From Psychromarinibacter sp048262455 (GTDB lineage Bacteria > Pseudomonadota > Alphaproteobacteria > Rhodobacterales > Rhodobacteraceae): DNA of 64,000 nucleotides. Location of the stretch: positions 1 through 64,000 of the forward strand of contig JBLXFD010000008.1 in NCBI GenBank assembly GCA_048262455.1, read 5' to 3'. How positions within the stretch are numbered: the first letter of the stretch is position 1; each line of letters begins with the position of its first letter. The notes under the pieces were generated by a model. It worked only from the letters and a program-made list of their open reading frames with translations, ran no database searches and was not told the origin of the DNA. The position numbers and the translations under genes were made by a program. This document shows positions 54,922 to 63,456 of the stretch, piece by piece.

Positions 54922-56451
54922 GTGGCGAGATCCAAGAAGGGCCGGAACAGCAGCGCGGAACCGGCAGGCCCTGAGCAGCCGGAAGACCGGGTCGACGAGA
55001 CCGTTCGGGACAGCACAGGCGAAACGCCCGAAGAGACGCCGCGGGATCCGCTGAACGGTGATCCCGATCCGCTTGCCGGGCCGATGGAGCCGCGACCCGA
55101 GGAGGGCGATGATCTCGATGCGCCCCTGGATGCGTTCGAGGAAGATCCCGCAGCCGAAGTTCCGCCGCTGGAAGGCGATGACACCCCCGTGCACACCGCC
55201 GACACCGAGGAAGTGCCGGACCTTGAAGGCGCCGCAGAGCCTTCCGCGCCCTGGGGCGGCCCCGCCGATCCCGACTCGCGCGATGATTTCCAGATGCCCG
55301 ATGATGCCGACGCCGCGCCCGCTGACCCCGATGTCGCAAGCGCCGGCGGCGAGGGCGGCGACAGCCCGCCCACCTTTACCCACGTGCCCGCCACCGTTGA
55401 GCCGCCCCGCCGCGGCGGCATCGGTTCCCTGCTGCTGGGCGGGGTGATCGCCGCCGTGCTGGGCGCCGGCGCCCTGGTGCTGGCGCAGCAGGCCGGCTGG
55501 CTGCGGCTGGGCGGCCCGTCGGAGGAGACTCTGGCCCGGATCGAGGCGCTGGAGACCGCGCTTGCCTCTGCCACCGCCGAACTGGAAGGCGCGCGGGGCG
55601 GGATCGAGGAACTTCGCACCGCAGAGCCCGACTTCAGCGGCATCACCGGTGCCATCGAAGAGGTCCGCGCCGAGGCCGAGGCCAACGGTGCCGCCGCCGA
55701 GGAACTGCGCGCGGAACTGGCGGATATCGACACCCGCCTGCGCGAGGTGGCGGTGCAGCAGATCCCCGAGGCAGAGCTGCCGCAGGCGATCTCCGACGCC
55801 TACGACGCCAAGCTGGAGGACCTGCTGGCCACCCTCGACACCCGCTTTGCCGAGATGCAGACCGGGCTGGACCAGCGCATGACCGAACTGGAGGGCGCCC
55901 AGACCGCCGCCGCCGAGGCCGAGGCCGAGGCCCGCGCCGCCGCCCGCCTTGCCGAGGCCCGCAGCGCCCTGGCCGAGGTGCGCGCCGCCCTGAACAGCGG
56001 CGCCGCCTATGCCGAGCCGCTGGAACAGGTGGCGACCCTCGGCGACGTCGAGGTCCCCGCCGCGCTGTCCGAGCACGCCGAGGAAGGCATCCCCACCCTC
56101 GACACCCTGCGCGAAACCTTCCCCGACAGCGCCCGCGCCGCTCTGGACAGCGCCACCCGCGCCGCCGCCGACGCAGGCGAGCTGGGCTTTTTCGAGCGCG
56201 TCACCCGGACCCAGCTTGGCGTCCGCTCGCTGGAGGCGCGCGAGGGGGACGATCCCGACGCCGTGCTCTCGCGGGCCGAGGACGCGCTGCGCCGGGGCGA
56301 CCTGGACACCGCGCTGACCGAGCTGGAGACCCTGCCCCCCGTCGGGCAGGAGGAACTGGCCGACTGGATCGCGCAGGCCGAGACCCGGCAGGCCACGCTG
56401 GCCGCCGCCGCCGACCTGGCGGCGCAACTTGAACAAACCGAGGACCGCTAA
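54922..56451 (+). CDS. Mitofilin-like inner-membrane protein (COG4223 type)
   Basis: A 509-residue protein starting at a GTG. The first 160 residues are acidic and disordered (Glu, Asp, Pro-rich), followed by one membrane span (GSLLLGGVIAAVLGAGALVLA, about 170-190), a long coiled-coil region with repeating leucines and glutamates (about 200-360) and a C-terminal helical domain. This layout matches the alphaproteobacterial mitofilin/Mic60 relatives found beside hemD and hemY, thought to shape or bridge the envelope. The GTG has an AGAGG site. It overlaps hemY by one base. Confidence 0.85.
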   Translation: MARSKKGRNSSAEPAGPEQPEDRVDETVRDSTGETPEETPRDPLNGDPDPLAGPMEPRPEEGDDLDAPLDAFEEDPAAEVPPLEGDDTPVHTADTEEVPDLEGAAEPSAPWGGPADPDSRDDFQMPDDADAAPADPDVASAGGEGGDSPPTFTHVPATVEPPRRGGIGSLLLGGVIAAVLGAGALVLAQQAGWLRLGGPSEETLARIEALETALASATAELEGARGGIEELRTAEPDFSGITGAIEEVRAEAEANGAAAEELRAELADIDTRLREVAVQQIPEAELPQAISDAYDAKLEDLLATLDTRFAEMQTGLDQRMTELEGAQTAAAEAEAEARAAARLAEARSALAEVRAALNSGAAYAEPLEQVATLGDVEVPAALSEHAEEGIPTLDTLRETFPDSARAALDSATRAAADAGELGFFERVTRTQLGVRSLEAREGDDPDAVLSRAEDALRRGDLDTALTELETLPPVGQEELADWIAQAETRQATLAAAADLAAQLEQTEDR

Positions 56452-58049
56452 TGCTCTGGTCGCTAATCAAGGTCGTCCTGTTCGTCGCCATCGTGGCCGC
56501 GCTCGCGCTGGGGGCGGGCTACCTGATGGAGATCAGCGGCGGCGTCCGCATCGCCGTCGCGGGGTACGAGCTGAACCTCGGCCCGCTGCAGGCGGTGATC
56601 GCGCTGGTGGTGCTGGTGGTGGCCTTCTGGCTGCTGCTGAAGATCCTCGGCCTGATCGGCGCGAGCATCCGCTTTCTCAACGGGGACGAGACCGCCATCT
56701 CCCGCTGGTTCGACCGCAACCGCGAGCGCAAGGGTTACCAGGCGCTGGCGGACGGCATGATGGCGCTCGCCTCGGGCGAGGGCCGGCTGGCCATGAGCAA
56801 GGCGCAAAAGGCCGAACGCTACCTGCACCGGCCAGAGCTGACCAACCTGCTGACCGCCCAGGCGGCCGAGGTGGCGGGCGACCGCAAGGTGGCCGAAGAG
56901 ACCTACAAGCGGCTCTTGTCCGATGACCGCACCCGCTTCGTCGGGATCCGCGGCATCCTCAAGCAGAAGCTGGCCGAGGGCGACGACGAGACGGCGATGA
57001 AGCTGGCCGAGAAGGCCTTTGCCCTGAAGCCGCGGCACGAGGAAACCCAGGACATCCTGCTGCGGCTGCAGGCCGAGCAGGGCGACTGGTCCGGCGCGCG
57101 CCGCACACTGGGCGCCAAGCTGAAGCACGGCGCCCTGCCCCGCGACGTCTTCCGCCGCCGCGACGCGGTGCTGGCGCTGTCCGAGGCGAAGGACGTGATG
57201 GACGAGAACCAGACCATCGAGGCGCGCGAGGAGGCGATCGAAGCCAACCGCCTGTCGCCCGACCTGATCCCCGCCGCCGCCATGGCCGCCCGCGCCTACA
57301 TCGCGCAGGACAAGCCGCGCTACGCCACCCGCGTGCTGAAGAAGGCCTGGGAGGCCCAGCCCCACCCCGACCTGGCCGCCGCCTTCGCCGAGATTGCGCC
57401 GGAGGAGACGCCCGAGGCTCGGGTCAAGCGCTTCACCGCCCTGACCCGGCTGCGGCCCGAGCACGCCGAGACGAAGATGCTGTCAGCCGAACTGCTGCTG
57501 GCGGCAGAGGATTTCCCCGCCGCCCGGCGCGCGCTGGGGGACCTGGCGCAAAGCGAACCCACCGCCCGCTCGCTCGCGATCATGGCCGCGATCGAGCGCG
57601 GCGAGGGCGCCGACGACGCGGTGGTGCGCGCCTACCTGACGCGCGCCGTCACCGCCTCGCGCGGGCCGCAGTGGGTCTGCGACAACTGCCAGTCGATCCA
57701 CAACCACTGGGCGCCGGTCTGCTCGAACTGCCACGGCTTCGACACCCTGTCTTGGCGCGTCCCGGCCGAGGGCGAGGTGGCGATGCCCGGCTCCACCGGG
57801 ATGCTGCCGCTGATCGTCGGCCGCCCGGACAGCGCGCCGGTGCCGGCCCCGGCCAGCCCCGAGGCGCCCACCCGCGCTGCGCCCGACGCCGAACTGGCGG
57901 AGGAGGCCCCCGAGGAAGACCTCGAGGAGCCCCGCCCTGCCCCGGTGACCGACAGCGGCTACGACCCCGAGGAAGACGAGCCCCCGGGCCCCCGCGCCCC
58001 TGCCACCGCCGAGGCCTACCCGCCCGAGGAAACCCGCGGCACCCGCTGA
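56451..58049 (+). CDS. hemY: HemY-type protein with TPR repeats and zinc ribbon
   Basis: A 532-residue membrane-anchored TPR protein of the 'heme biosynthesis HemY' family, not the protoporphyrinogen oxidase of the same name. Two spans (about residues 5-27 and 45-68) are followed by helical repeats. Residues 405-425 form a CxxC...CxxC zinc-ribbon-like pair (CDNCQS and CSNCHG), recalling LapB/YciM. The last 70 residues are Pro, Glu-rich. It shares its ATG with the stop of the mitofilin-like gene. Confidence 0.9.
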   Translation: MLWSLIKVVLFVAIVAALALGAGYLMEISGGVRIAVAGYELNLGPLQAVIALVVLVVAFWLLLKILGLIGASIRFLNGDETAISRWFDRNRERKGYQALADGMMALASGEGRLAMSKAQKAERYLHRPELTNLLTAQAAEVAGDRKVAEETYKRLLSDDRTRFVGIRGILKQKLAEGDDETAMKLAEKAFALKPRHEETQDILLRLQAEQGDWSGARRTLGAKLKHGALPRDVFRRRDAVLALSEAKDVMDENQTIEAREEAIEANRLSPDLIPAAAMAARAYIAQDKPRYATRVLKKAWEAQPHPDLAAAFAEIAPEETPEARVKRFTALTRLRPEHAETKMLSAELLLAAEDFPAARRALGDLAQSEPTARSLAIMAAIERGEGADDAVVRAYLTRAVTASRGPQWVCDNCQSIHNHWAPVCSNCHGFDTLSWRVPAEGEVAMPGSTGMLPLIVGRPDSAPVPAPASPEAPTRAAPDAELAEEAPEEDLEEPRPAPVTDSGYDPEEDEPPGPRAPATAEAYPPEETRGTR

Positions 58050-58130
58050 GGCGGGGCTGCCTGCCGGGGCGAAAGCGACCAAATTATCGCTTTCGCCCCC
58101 GCGAATCCGGTGCTAAACGGCCCGCCAGTG

Positions 58131-58206
58131 GCCGCTGTAGCTCAGCTGGTAGAGCACGTCATTCGTAATGATGGGGTCGGGGGTTCGAGTCCCTTCAGCG
58201 GCACCA
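58131..58206 (+). tRNA. tRNA-Thr (anticodon CGU)
   Basis: A 76-nucleotide tRNA with encoded CCA. Acceptor GCCGCTG pairs with CAGCGGC; the D-arm reads TAGCTCAGCTGGTAGAGCA; the anticodon loop is TTCGTAA (CGT, reading ACG); the T-arm has GGGTTCGAGTCCC. The next 231 bases to 58437 hold no gene I recognise. Confidence 0.97.
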
Positions 58207-58437
58207 CACTTCCCTGGAATTTCGCGCAGCAGGTGCGCCTCGCCCGGACCTCCGGGAAGCGACACACCTTTGGCCTGTGCCAGTTGGTGGCAAGCTCGCC
58301 GGGGGCCGGCGGCGCCCCTTAGGATGCCCGCCAAAACGTGACGCATCTATCACAGACCCTCGCTGCCGGAAATTTTTCGTACCTCGCAAGTTGGCTTCGT
58401 GAAAGGGTATTCCCGAATACAAAAAGGAATTTCCGTC

Positions 58438-59394
58438 ATGCGCTCACTTTTGCTCTCCAGCCTCATCGCACTCTCGGGCGCCGCGGCCACCGCCGAAACC
58501 ACGTTGACCTTCGAGGGGCTGATCCTGTCGCGGCAGCAGGACGACCGGGTTACCCTGATCGAGGATAACGTCGGTGGTCCGCCGATAATGACGACAGACG
58601 ATCTTGGAACCGCTGTCGGCGCGGCCTTCGGCCTCAGCTACAGGACCGAGTTTGCCGGACGTGGTGTTCACCTGCGCGGCATCTATGCTCCCGGGGTGTC
58701 CGCGAATGCGGCCTTCGATAATCAAGTCGTCAACTTTTCGGGCTTCAACTTTGCAGCTGCGGATCCCAATGGTTACGGCCTGTTCTGCTTCTGCACAATT
58801 ACGGGTGATCTTACGTTCGAGCGGGCGACGAGCCTTGGCAGCCTCGAGGCAAATGTCGACATCGCCTCTCGTGGCGCTTTCACCTTCTTCGGCGGTCTGC
58901 GCGCCTTCATGCTGGACGACGAGCTATCCGGCAGCATCGACGGGACCGATACCGGGTTCGGATATGTCGAGACTCGCGCCAATGTGCAGGCGGATAACCG
59001 GATGTACGGGCCGCAGATCGGCCTCTCTGGCCACTTTCCCGCCAGTGCCAGCGGCGTGTCCGTGAACGTCTTCGGAAGCATCGGGTACTTCCACAACGAC
59101 GCCAAAGTGACCACGCGCAGTCAGTCCTTCGGAATCCTTGCGTCCTCGGAAATCAGAGGTGATGCCTCTCGGGATTTCTGGACACCGGGCGCCGAGTTCG
59201 ATGTGACCGTGAAGGTGGACATGCGGAAGAACACGTCGCTGTCGCTGGGCTACAACGCGATCTACCTGCGCGAGGTCGCCGACTCCGTCGCTAGTTTCGG
59301 CTCCTCTGCCTTCAATACTACACCGATTGCTGGCTTCGGCACGACGGATGCCCTGTTCCACGGCGCGAAGATCGAATTCCGCGCAGTCTTCTGA
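58438..59394 (+). CDS. Outer-membrane beta-barrel protein
   Basis: A 318-residue protein. The signal peptide (MRSLLLSSLIALSGAAATAET) ends at ATA-E. Mature segments alternate polar and hydrophobic residues and end EFRAVF with the aromatic C-terminal phenylalanine typical of barrels. A CFCTIT loop carries two cysteines. GC is lower than in the neighbours and codon use is less biased, and it lies just after tRNA-Thr, so acquisition by transfer is possible. The start follows AAGGAA. The family is unknown to me. Confidence 0.78.
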   Translation: MRSLLLSSLIALSGAAATAETTLTFEGLILSRQQDDRVTLIEDNVGGPPIMTTDDLGTAVGAAFGLSYRTEFAGRGVHLRGIYAPGVSANAAFDNQVVNFSGFNFAAADPNGYGLFCFCTITGDLTFERATSLGSLEANVDIASRGAFTFFGGLRAFMLDDELSGSIDGTDTGFGYVETRANVQADNRMYGPQIGLSGHFPASASGVSVNVFGSIGYFHNDAKVTTRSQSFGILASSEIRGDASRDFWTPGAEFDVTVKVDMRKNTSLSLGYNAIYLREVADSVASFGSSAFNTTPIAGFGTTDALFHGAKIEFRAVF

Positions 59395-59409
59395 GCCCGC
59401 AGGCCCTCA

Positions 59410-59451
59410 GCAGTCGTTCCGTCACCCGGTTACGCGGTACGGAACGGCTGC
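59410..59451. terminator. Hairpin between converging genes, possible terminator
   Basis: A 13-bp stem GCAGTCGTTCCGT/ACGGAACGGCTGC with one mismatch and a 16-base loop lies between the barrel gene and the converging 1263-residue gene. No T run follows on either strand. Confidence 0.5.
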
Positions 59452-59497
59452 GCCAAGTTCATTATTGGCCGTTCACCCCTGCCCGGGGCATTGAGGC

Positions 59498-62400
59498 TCA
59501 GCTGTTCGGCAGCGACAGCGTCAGCGTACGGCCGTTCTTGGTATAGCGCAGCTGGTCGTCGCCGATCGCCGCGACGCGGCCGCCGTCGACCGTGTCGCCC
59601 ACCTGCACCTTGACGTAGCGGCCCGAGGCCAGGCGCACCAGCGCGCGGCGGTTGTCGGACGAGCCGTAGACGCCGATCAGGTTCACCCGGTTCAGGCGCA
59701 GCGCGTTCTCCTCGGTAGCGGCGCTGGCGACGGAGGCGGTGGTGGGCACGTCGGGCGCGCGCGGCGGGGCGACGGCAGGGGTGGGGTCGTTGGCGGGCAC
59801 AGAGACAGGCTCCGGCCGGCTGCGCGCGGCCTCTTCCAGCGCCGTTTCCACCACCGAGGCGAAGCCGGAGGGGCGCACCCGCGGCACGGCGGATTCGGAG
59901 ACCGCCAGCTTGGTGGCATCGTCGAGCTCCGGCTCTTCGGATTCCGCCTCTGCATCCGCCTCGTTTTCGTCGGCCGCCGCGTCGGCCGGGGTGCCGGGGC
60001 GCAAGGGCGGGACAACGGCGGCCAGTGCCACCGGCGGCTCTGCGGGTGTCTCCGCGGCTTCTTCCCCCGCAGTCTCCGCGGGCGCATCCTCCGGCACATC
60101 GGCCAGCGCCAGCGAGGCGACCTCGGCCACTTCCTCCGCCGCCTCCACCGCCGGCGCGGGCACGTCGGCGGGCCGTTCGGTGCCGGGGCGCAGGGGCGGG
60201 ACCACCTCGGCGTAGCGCGCCAGCGGGTCGGGTTCGGGCGCGGCTTCCTCCGCCGCGGCTTCGGGAGCGTCCGTTTCGGGCGCCGCTTCGAAGGCTTCGG
60301 CCAGTTCGATCGTCGGCCGCTCCGTCCCCGGGCGCAGCGGCGGGATCACATTGGCGAAGCGCGCCAGCGGGTCGGGGCCGGGCGGGGTCTCTGCCTCGGT
60401 GTCGGCGACCACTTCCGCGCCGTCTTCGGCCTCGGCTTGCGCCAGCACGACGGTTTCGGCCTCGACCTCGACCTCGGCCGCCACTTCCACCTCGGCCTCT
60501 GCCACCGCTTCCGCCTCGGCCGGGGGCGCGGGCTGCGCGTCGGCGATCACTTCGGCGACCTCGGGCAGCGCCACCGCCGGCAGTTCCTCCAGCGCCAGCG
60601 AGGCGGTTTCCACCACCTCCTCCGGCGCCGCCTCGGAGACGATGTCCGGGGTGTCGCCCGGGCGCAGGGACGGCCGGATGCGGGCCAATTCGTCGCGGGT
60701 CAGCCCGCCGAGTTCGGCACGTTCGTCGGCCTCGGCCAGGTCGGATTCGTCGAGGATCGGCGCCAGGTCGCGCAGCACCTCGGGGTCCAGCCCCGCCACC
60801 AGTTCCGGCACCGGGTCCTCGTCGGCCTCGGCGGTGCGGCTGGGTGCCTCGTCCTCGCCGCCCCGGTTCGCGGCGGGGCCGTCGAGGAAGCTGTCGTCAC
60901 GCTCTTCCGGCGTGGCGGCCGGTTCGGGTTCCGGCGTGCCCGGCCGCACACCCGGCACCACCGGCGGCGTGCCGCGAAACACCACCGCGCCTTGGGGCGT
61001 CAGCGCGCCCTCCGCCGTGGCACGGACGAAGCCGCGCTCGTCCAGGTCGAACTCGGTGGTCAGGGGCAGCGGCGGAAGGATGCCCTGCATCACCACGTCC
61101 GGGCGCACCAGCTCGCTGCCGTCGCTCAGCCCGCGCGGGCGCGGGTCCGCCAGCGCCGGGTCGGCCGAGGACAGCACCACGCGGTCCAGCCGGTCGCCGC
61201 CGGGGCTCTGGATCGGGGCGGGGGCGAGCACGGCGATGCCGGTGCGGGCATAGAAGGCCTCTGCCTCGGCGGGGGTCGGCGGGTTGATGCGGGCGGGCGC
61301 CGGGGCCTCGACGGCGGCGGAAGGCGCGGCCTCGGCTGCCGGGGGTTCCTGCAGGCGCACGATCTCCAGCTCGTCCGGCGCCGCGCCGCCGTCGCCGGGC
61401 GCGGGCGCGGGGTCACCAGGGGTGAGGCTTTCGGTCAGTGCCGGGGCGATGGTCGCGACGTCGGGGGCGGGCCCGTCGTCCAGCGCCGGGCCCTGCGCGG
61501 GCGCGGCGGGGGGCGCCAGCGCCGCGGTCTCCAGCGCCGGGTCCTGGCCGGCGGGCGTCTGGCCGGGGGCAAGCTCGGGCGGCGCGGCGTCGGCGGTGGT
61601 CTCGGGCAGGATACCCTCGCCGCCCGGCGCGCGCAGGCCGGCATCGGGTGCGGCGGGGGCCGCGGGCGCGGCGGGCGGCGCCTCGTCCGCCTGCGGCTGC
61701 AGCGCCGTCACCTCGACACCGGGCATGGGTTCGGAGGGCGGAATGTCCTCTTCGGCCACCGGGTCCGGCTGCGGGACGGTGTTGGGGGCGACGTCGGGGG
61801 TCAGGCCGGCGATGGGCGCGGTGTCAGGGTTAACCGATGGCAACGCCTCGGGCACGATGATCGGGGCCGGTTCCTCCAGCGCCGCGATCTCGGGCTCGCC
61901 GCCAAGGCCGAACCAGCCGCGGGTGAGGTCGTTCATGAACCACGAGGACCACAGCGCCACCGCGCCCAGCGCCAGCAGCAGAACCACGGTGAGCACCGGC
62001 ACGAGGAAGCGCGGCTTTTCGCGCTGCGGGCTGCGGCCGCGGGCGCCGAAGACGGTCATCGCGTCGGCCTCGGCAGCGGTGGCGGGGCGCCGCGGCGGGA
62101 TCTTGGCGGGCCTGGGGGGCGTGGGCGTCGTCGGCAGGCCGTCGCCGCTGACCGGCGGGGTCACCGGGCGGCGGGCGATGCGGCCCAGGGCATCGGCGAG
62201 CCGGGTGTGGCTGGTGGCGGGCTTGGCGGCAGCGCTAGCGGCGGCGGCGGCGGGCGCGGCGAGGTCCAGCACCGGGTCGGCGCGGCCGGCCAGTTCCGGG
62301 GCGTCAGGCGGCACGGCGGCGGCGCGGGCGGCGGGGCTGGGCACGTCCGTCACGGGCGGAGCGGCCTCGGGCTTGGCCTTGTCGGGCTTCGGCGCAGAAG

Positions 62401-63289
62401 TGCGGCGGGCGACGAGGTCTGCCCCCGAGATGGATTCCACCGGCGGCAGGTCCGCCACCACGGCCGCGGGCGCCAGCGGCGCGGAGGCCGGCGGGGCGGG
62501 CACGGCGGAGGGCAATGCGTGGCCGTTTACCCGGGGGGCGGCCTGTTTGCGGCGCGACGAGAAAGCGGGCGCCTCGGACTTGCCGGTGGCGCCGTAGGGG
62601 CTGGGCTTTCCGCCCGCAGCCTCGGCCTCGGCGGGTGCGGCGACGGCGGCGGCCGCGTCCTCTGCCGGAGCCTCCACCTCCTCCGCCTTCTTGCCCTTGC
62701 GCGCGGCGGGCTTCTTCGGGGCCGGTTCCACCGCCGCGTCCGAGCGGCCGAGGATCTCGATCCGCCGCTCGTCCGGCTCGATCGTCTCGCCCCCGGTCAG
62801 CAGGCTGGCGGCGTGGCGGGTGGGGCCGAAGAACGGCTCTCCCTCGAAATCGCCCCGCGCCGGCAGCGCCACGAAGGAGACCGGGTTGAACCGGTACTGC
62901 ATCGCGAAGCCCTCGGCCTCGAACAGCGTGTCGCGGGCCACCACGGCCACCTGCGCCTTGTCGCCGCGGCTGCGCCAGTCGAACACCAGGTCGTGCAGGT
63001 CGTAGGGGGTCAGGCCCACCAGCGCCGCGCGGATCTGCTCCATCCGCTCGTTCGCCGAGGGGCCGGGCGCGTCCACCTCGACGTAGAGGATCTGCGAGTC
63101 GGGTATCACCAGCTTGGTGGTCAGCCCCCCGGCCTCCAGGTCCGACGCGGTGCGGCGCAGCACCACCAGTTCGTCCACGAGATCGGGCGCGTCCAGCGAC
63201 ACGTCGCCCACGCTCAGCCATCCCGCCTGCGCGCGGTGCAGCAGGCTGATGCCGTCATGGGTAAGGTTCAGGGCGAAACTGGGCTTCAT
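59498..63289 (-). CDS. Large protein: PilM/GspL-like start, Pro/Ala/Glu-rich middle, PilP/GspC-like end
   Basis: A 1263-residue protein. The first 160 residues (FALNLTHDGISLLHR, then DSQILYVEVDAPGPS, TPYDLHDLVFDWR) look like the actin-like cytoplasmic domain of PilM or GspL. One membrane span (FLVPVLTVVLLLALGAVALW) lies near residue 430. Then about 700 low-complexity residues follow, rich in Ala, Pro and Glu, with a recurring VPPLRPGT motif near 983, 1033 and 1095 and weaker copies before. The last 65 residues (LNLIGVYGS-like start, GRYVKVQVGD, YTKNGRTLTLSLP) resemble the periplasmic domain of PilP/GspC. A one-protein link across the inner membrane is suggested; function is unproven. Confidence 0.75.
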   Translation of the reverse strand: MKPSFALNLTHDGISLLHRAQAGWLSVGDVSLDAPDLVDELVVLRRTASDLEAGGLTTKLVIPDSQILYVEVDAPGPSANERMEQIRAALVGLTPYDLHDLVFDWRSRGDKAQVAVVARDTLFEAEGFAMQYRFNPVSFVALPARGDFEGEPFFGPTRHAASLLTGGETIEPDERRIEILGRSDAAVEPAPKKPAARKGKKAEEVEAPAEDAAAAVAAPAEAEAAGGKPSPYGATGKSEAPAFSSRRKQAAPRVNGHALPSAVPAPPASAPLAPAAVVADLPPVESISGADLVARRTSAPKPDKAKPEAAPPVTDVPSPAARAAAVPPDAPELAGRADPVLDLAAPAAAAASAAAKPATSHTRLADALGRIARRPVTPPVSGDGLPTTPTPPRPAKIPPRRPATAAEADAMTVFGARGRSPQREKPRFLVPVLTVVLLLALGAVALWSSWFMNDLTRGWFGLGGEPEIAALEEPAPIIVPEALPSVNPDTAPIAGLTPDVAPNTVPQPDPVAEEDIPPSEPMPGVEVTALQPQADEAPPAAPAAPAAPDAGLRAPGGEGILPETTADAAPPELAPGQTPAGQDPALETAALAPPAAPAQGPALDDGPAPDVATIAPALTESLTPGDPAPAPGDGGAAPDELEIVRLQEPPAAEAAPSAAVEAPAPARINPPTPAEAEAFYARTGIAVLAPAPIQSPGGDRLDRVVLSSADPALADPRPRGLSDGSELVRPDVVMQGILPPLPLTTEFDLDERGFVRATAEGALTPQGAVVFRGTPPVVPGVRPGTPEPEPAATPEERDDSFLDGPAANRGGEDEAPSRTAEADEDPVPELVAGLDPEVLRDLAPILDESDLAEADERAELGGLTRDELARIRPSLRPGDTPDIVSEAAPEEVVETASLALEELPAVALPEVAEVIADAQPAPPAEAEAVAEAEVEVAAEVEVEAETVVLAQAEAEDGAEVVADTEAETPPGPDPLARFANVIPPLRPGTERPTIELAEAFEAAPETDAPEAAAEEAAPEPDPLARYAEVVPPLRPGTERPADVPAPAVEAAEEVAEVASLALADVPEDAPAETAGEEAAETPAEPPVALAAVVPPLRPGTPADAAADENEADAEAESEEPELDDATKLAVSESAVPRVRPSGFASVVETALEEAARSRPEPVSVPANDPTPAVAPPRAPDVPTTASVASAATEENALRLNRVNLIGVYGSSDNRRALVRLASGRYVKVQVGDTVDGGRVAAIGDDQLRYTKNGRTLTLSLPNS

Positions 63290-63456
63290 GCGTCCGGTCT
63301 ATAAAGTCTCGGTGGACCGCTTGGGAGTCGCGCTCCCCTGTTAAAGGCTTTCTATAGCAACAAACCGCCGAACGGAAGGTTACCGCCCGTGCGTGCCCTT
63401 GCCGCAGGCGGCGCCACGATGCACCAATTCGGCGCCAACTGAAAGGATTTGTCACA

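Noticed and set aside
58113..58346. 77-residue minus-strand frame
   Set aside because: It is the reverse strand of tRNA-Thr and its flank.
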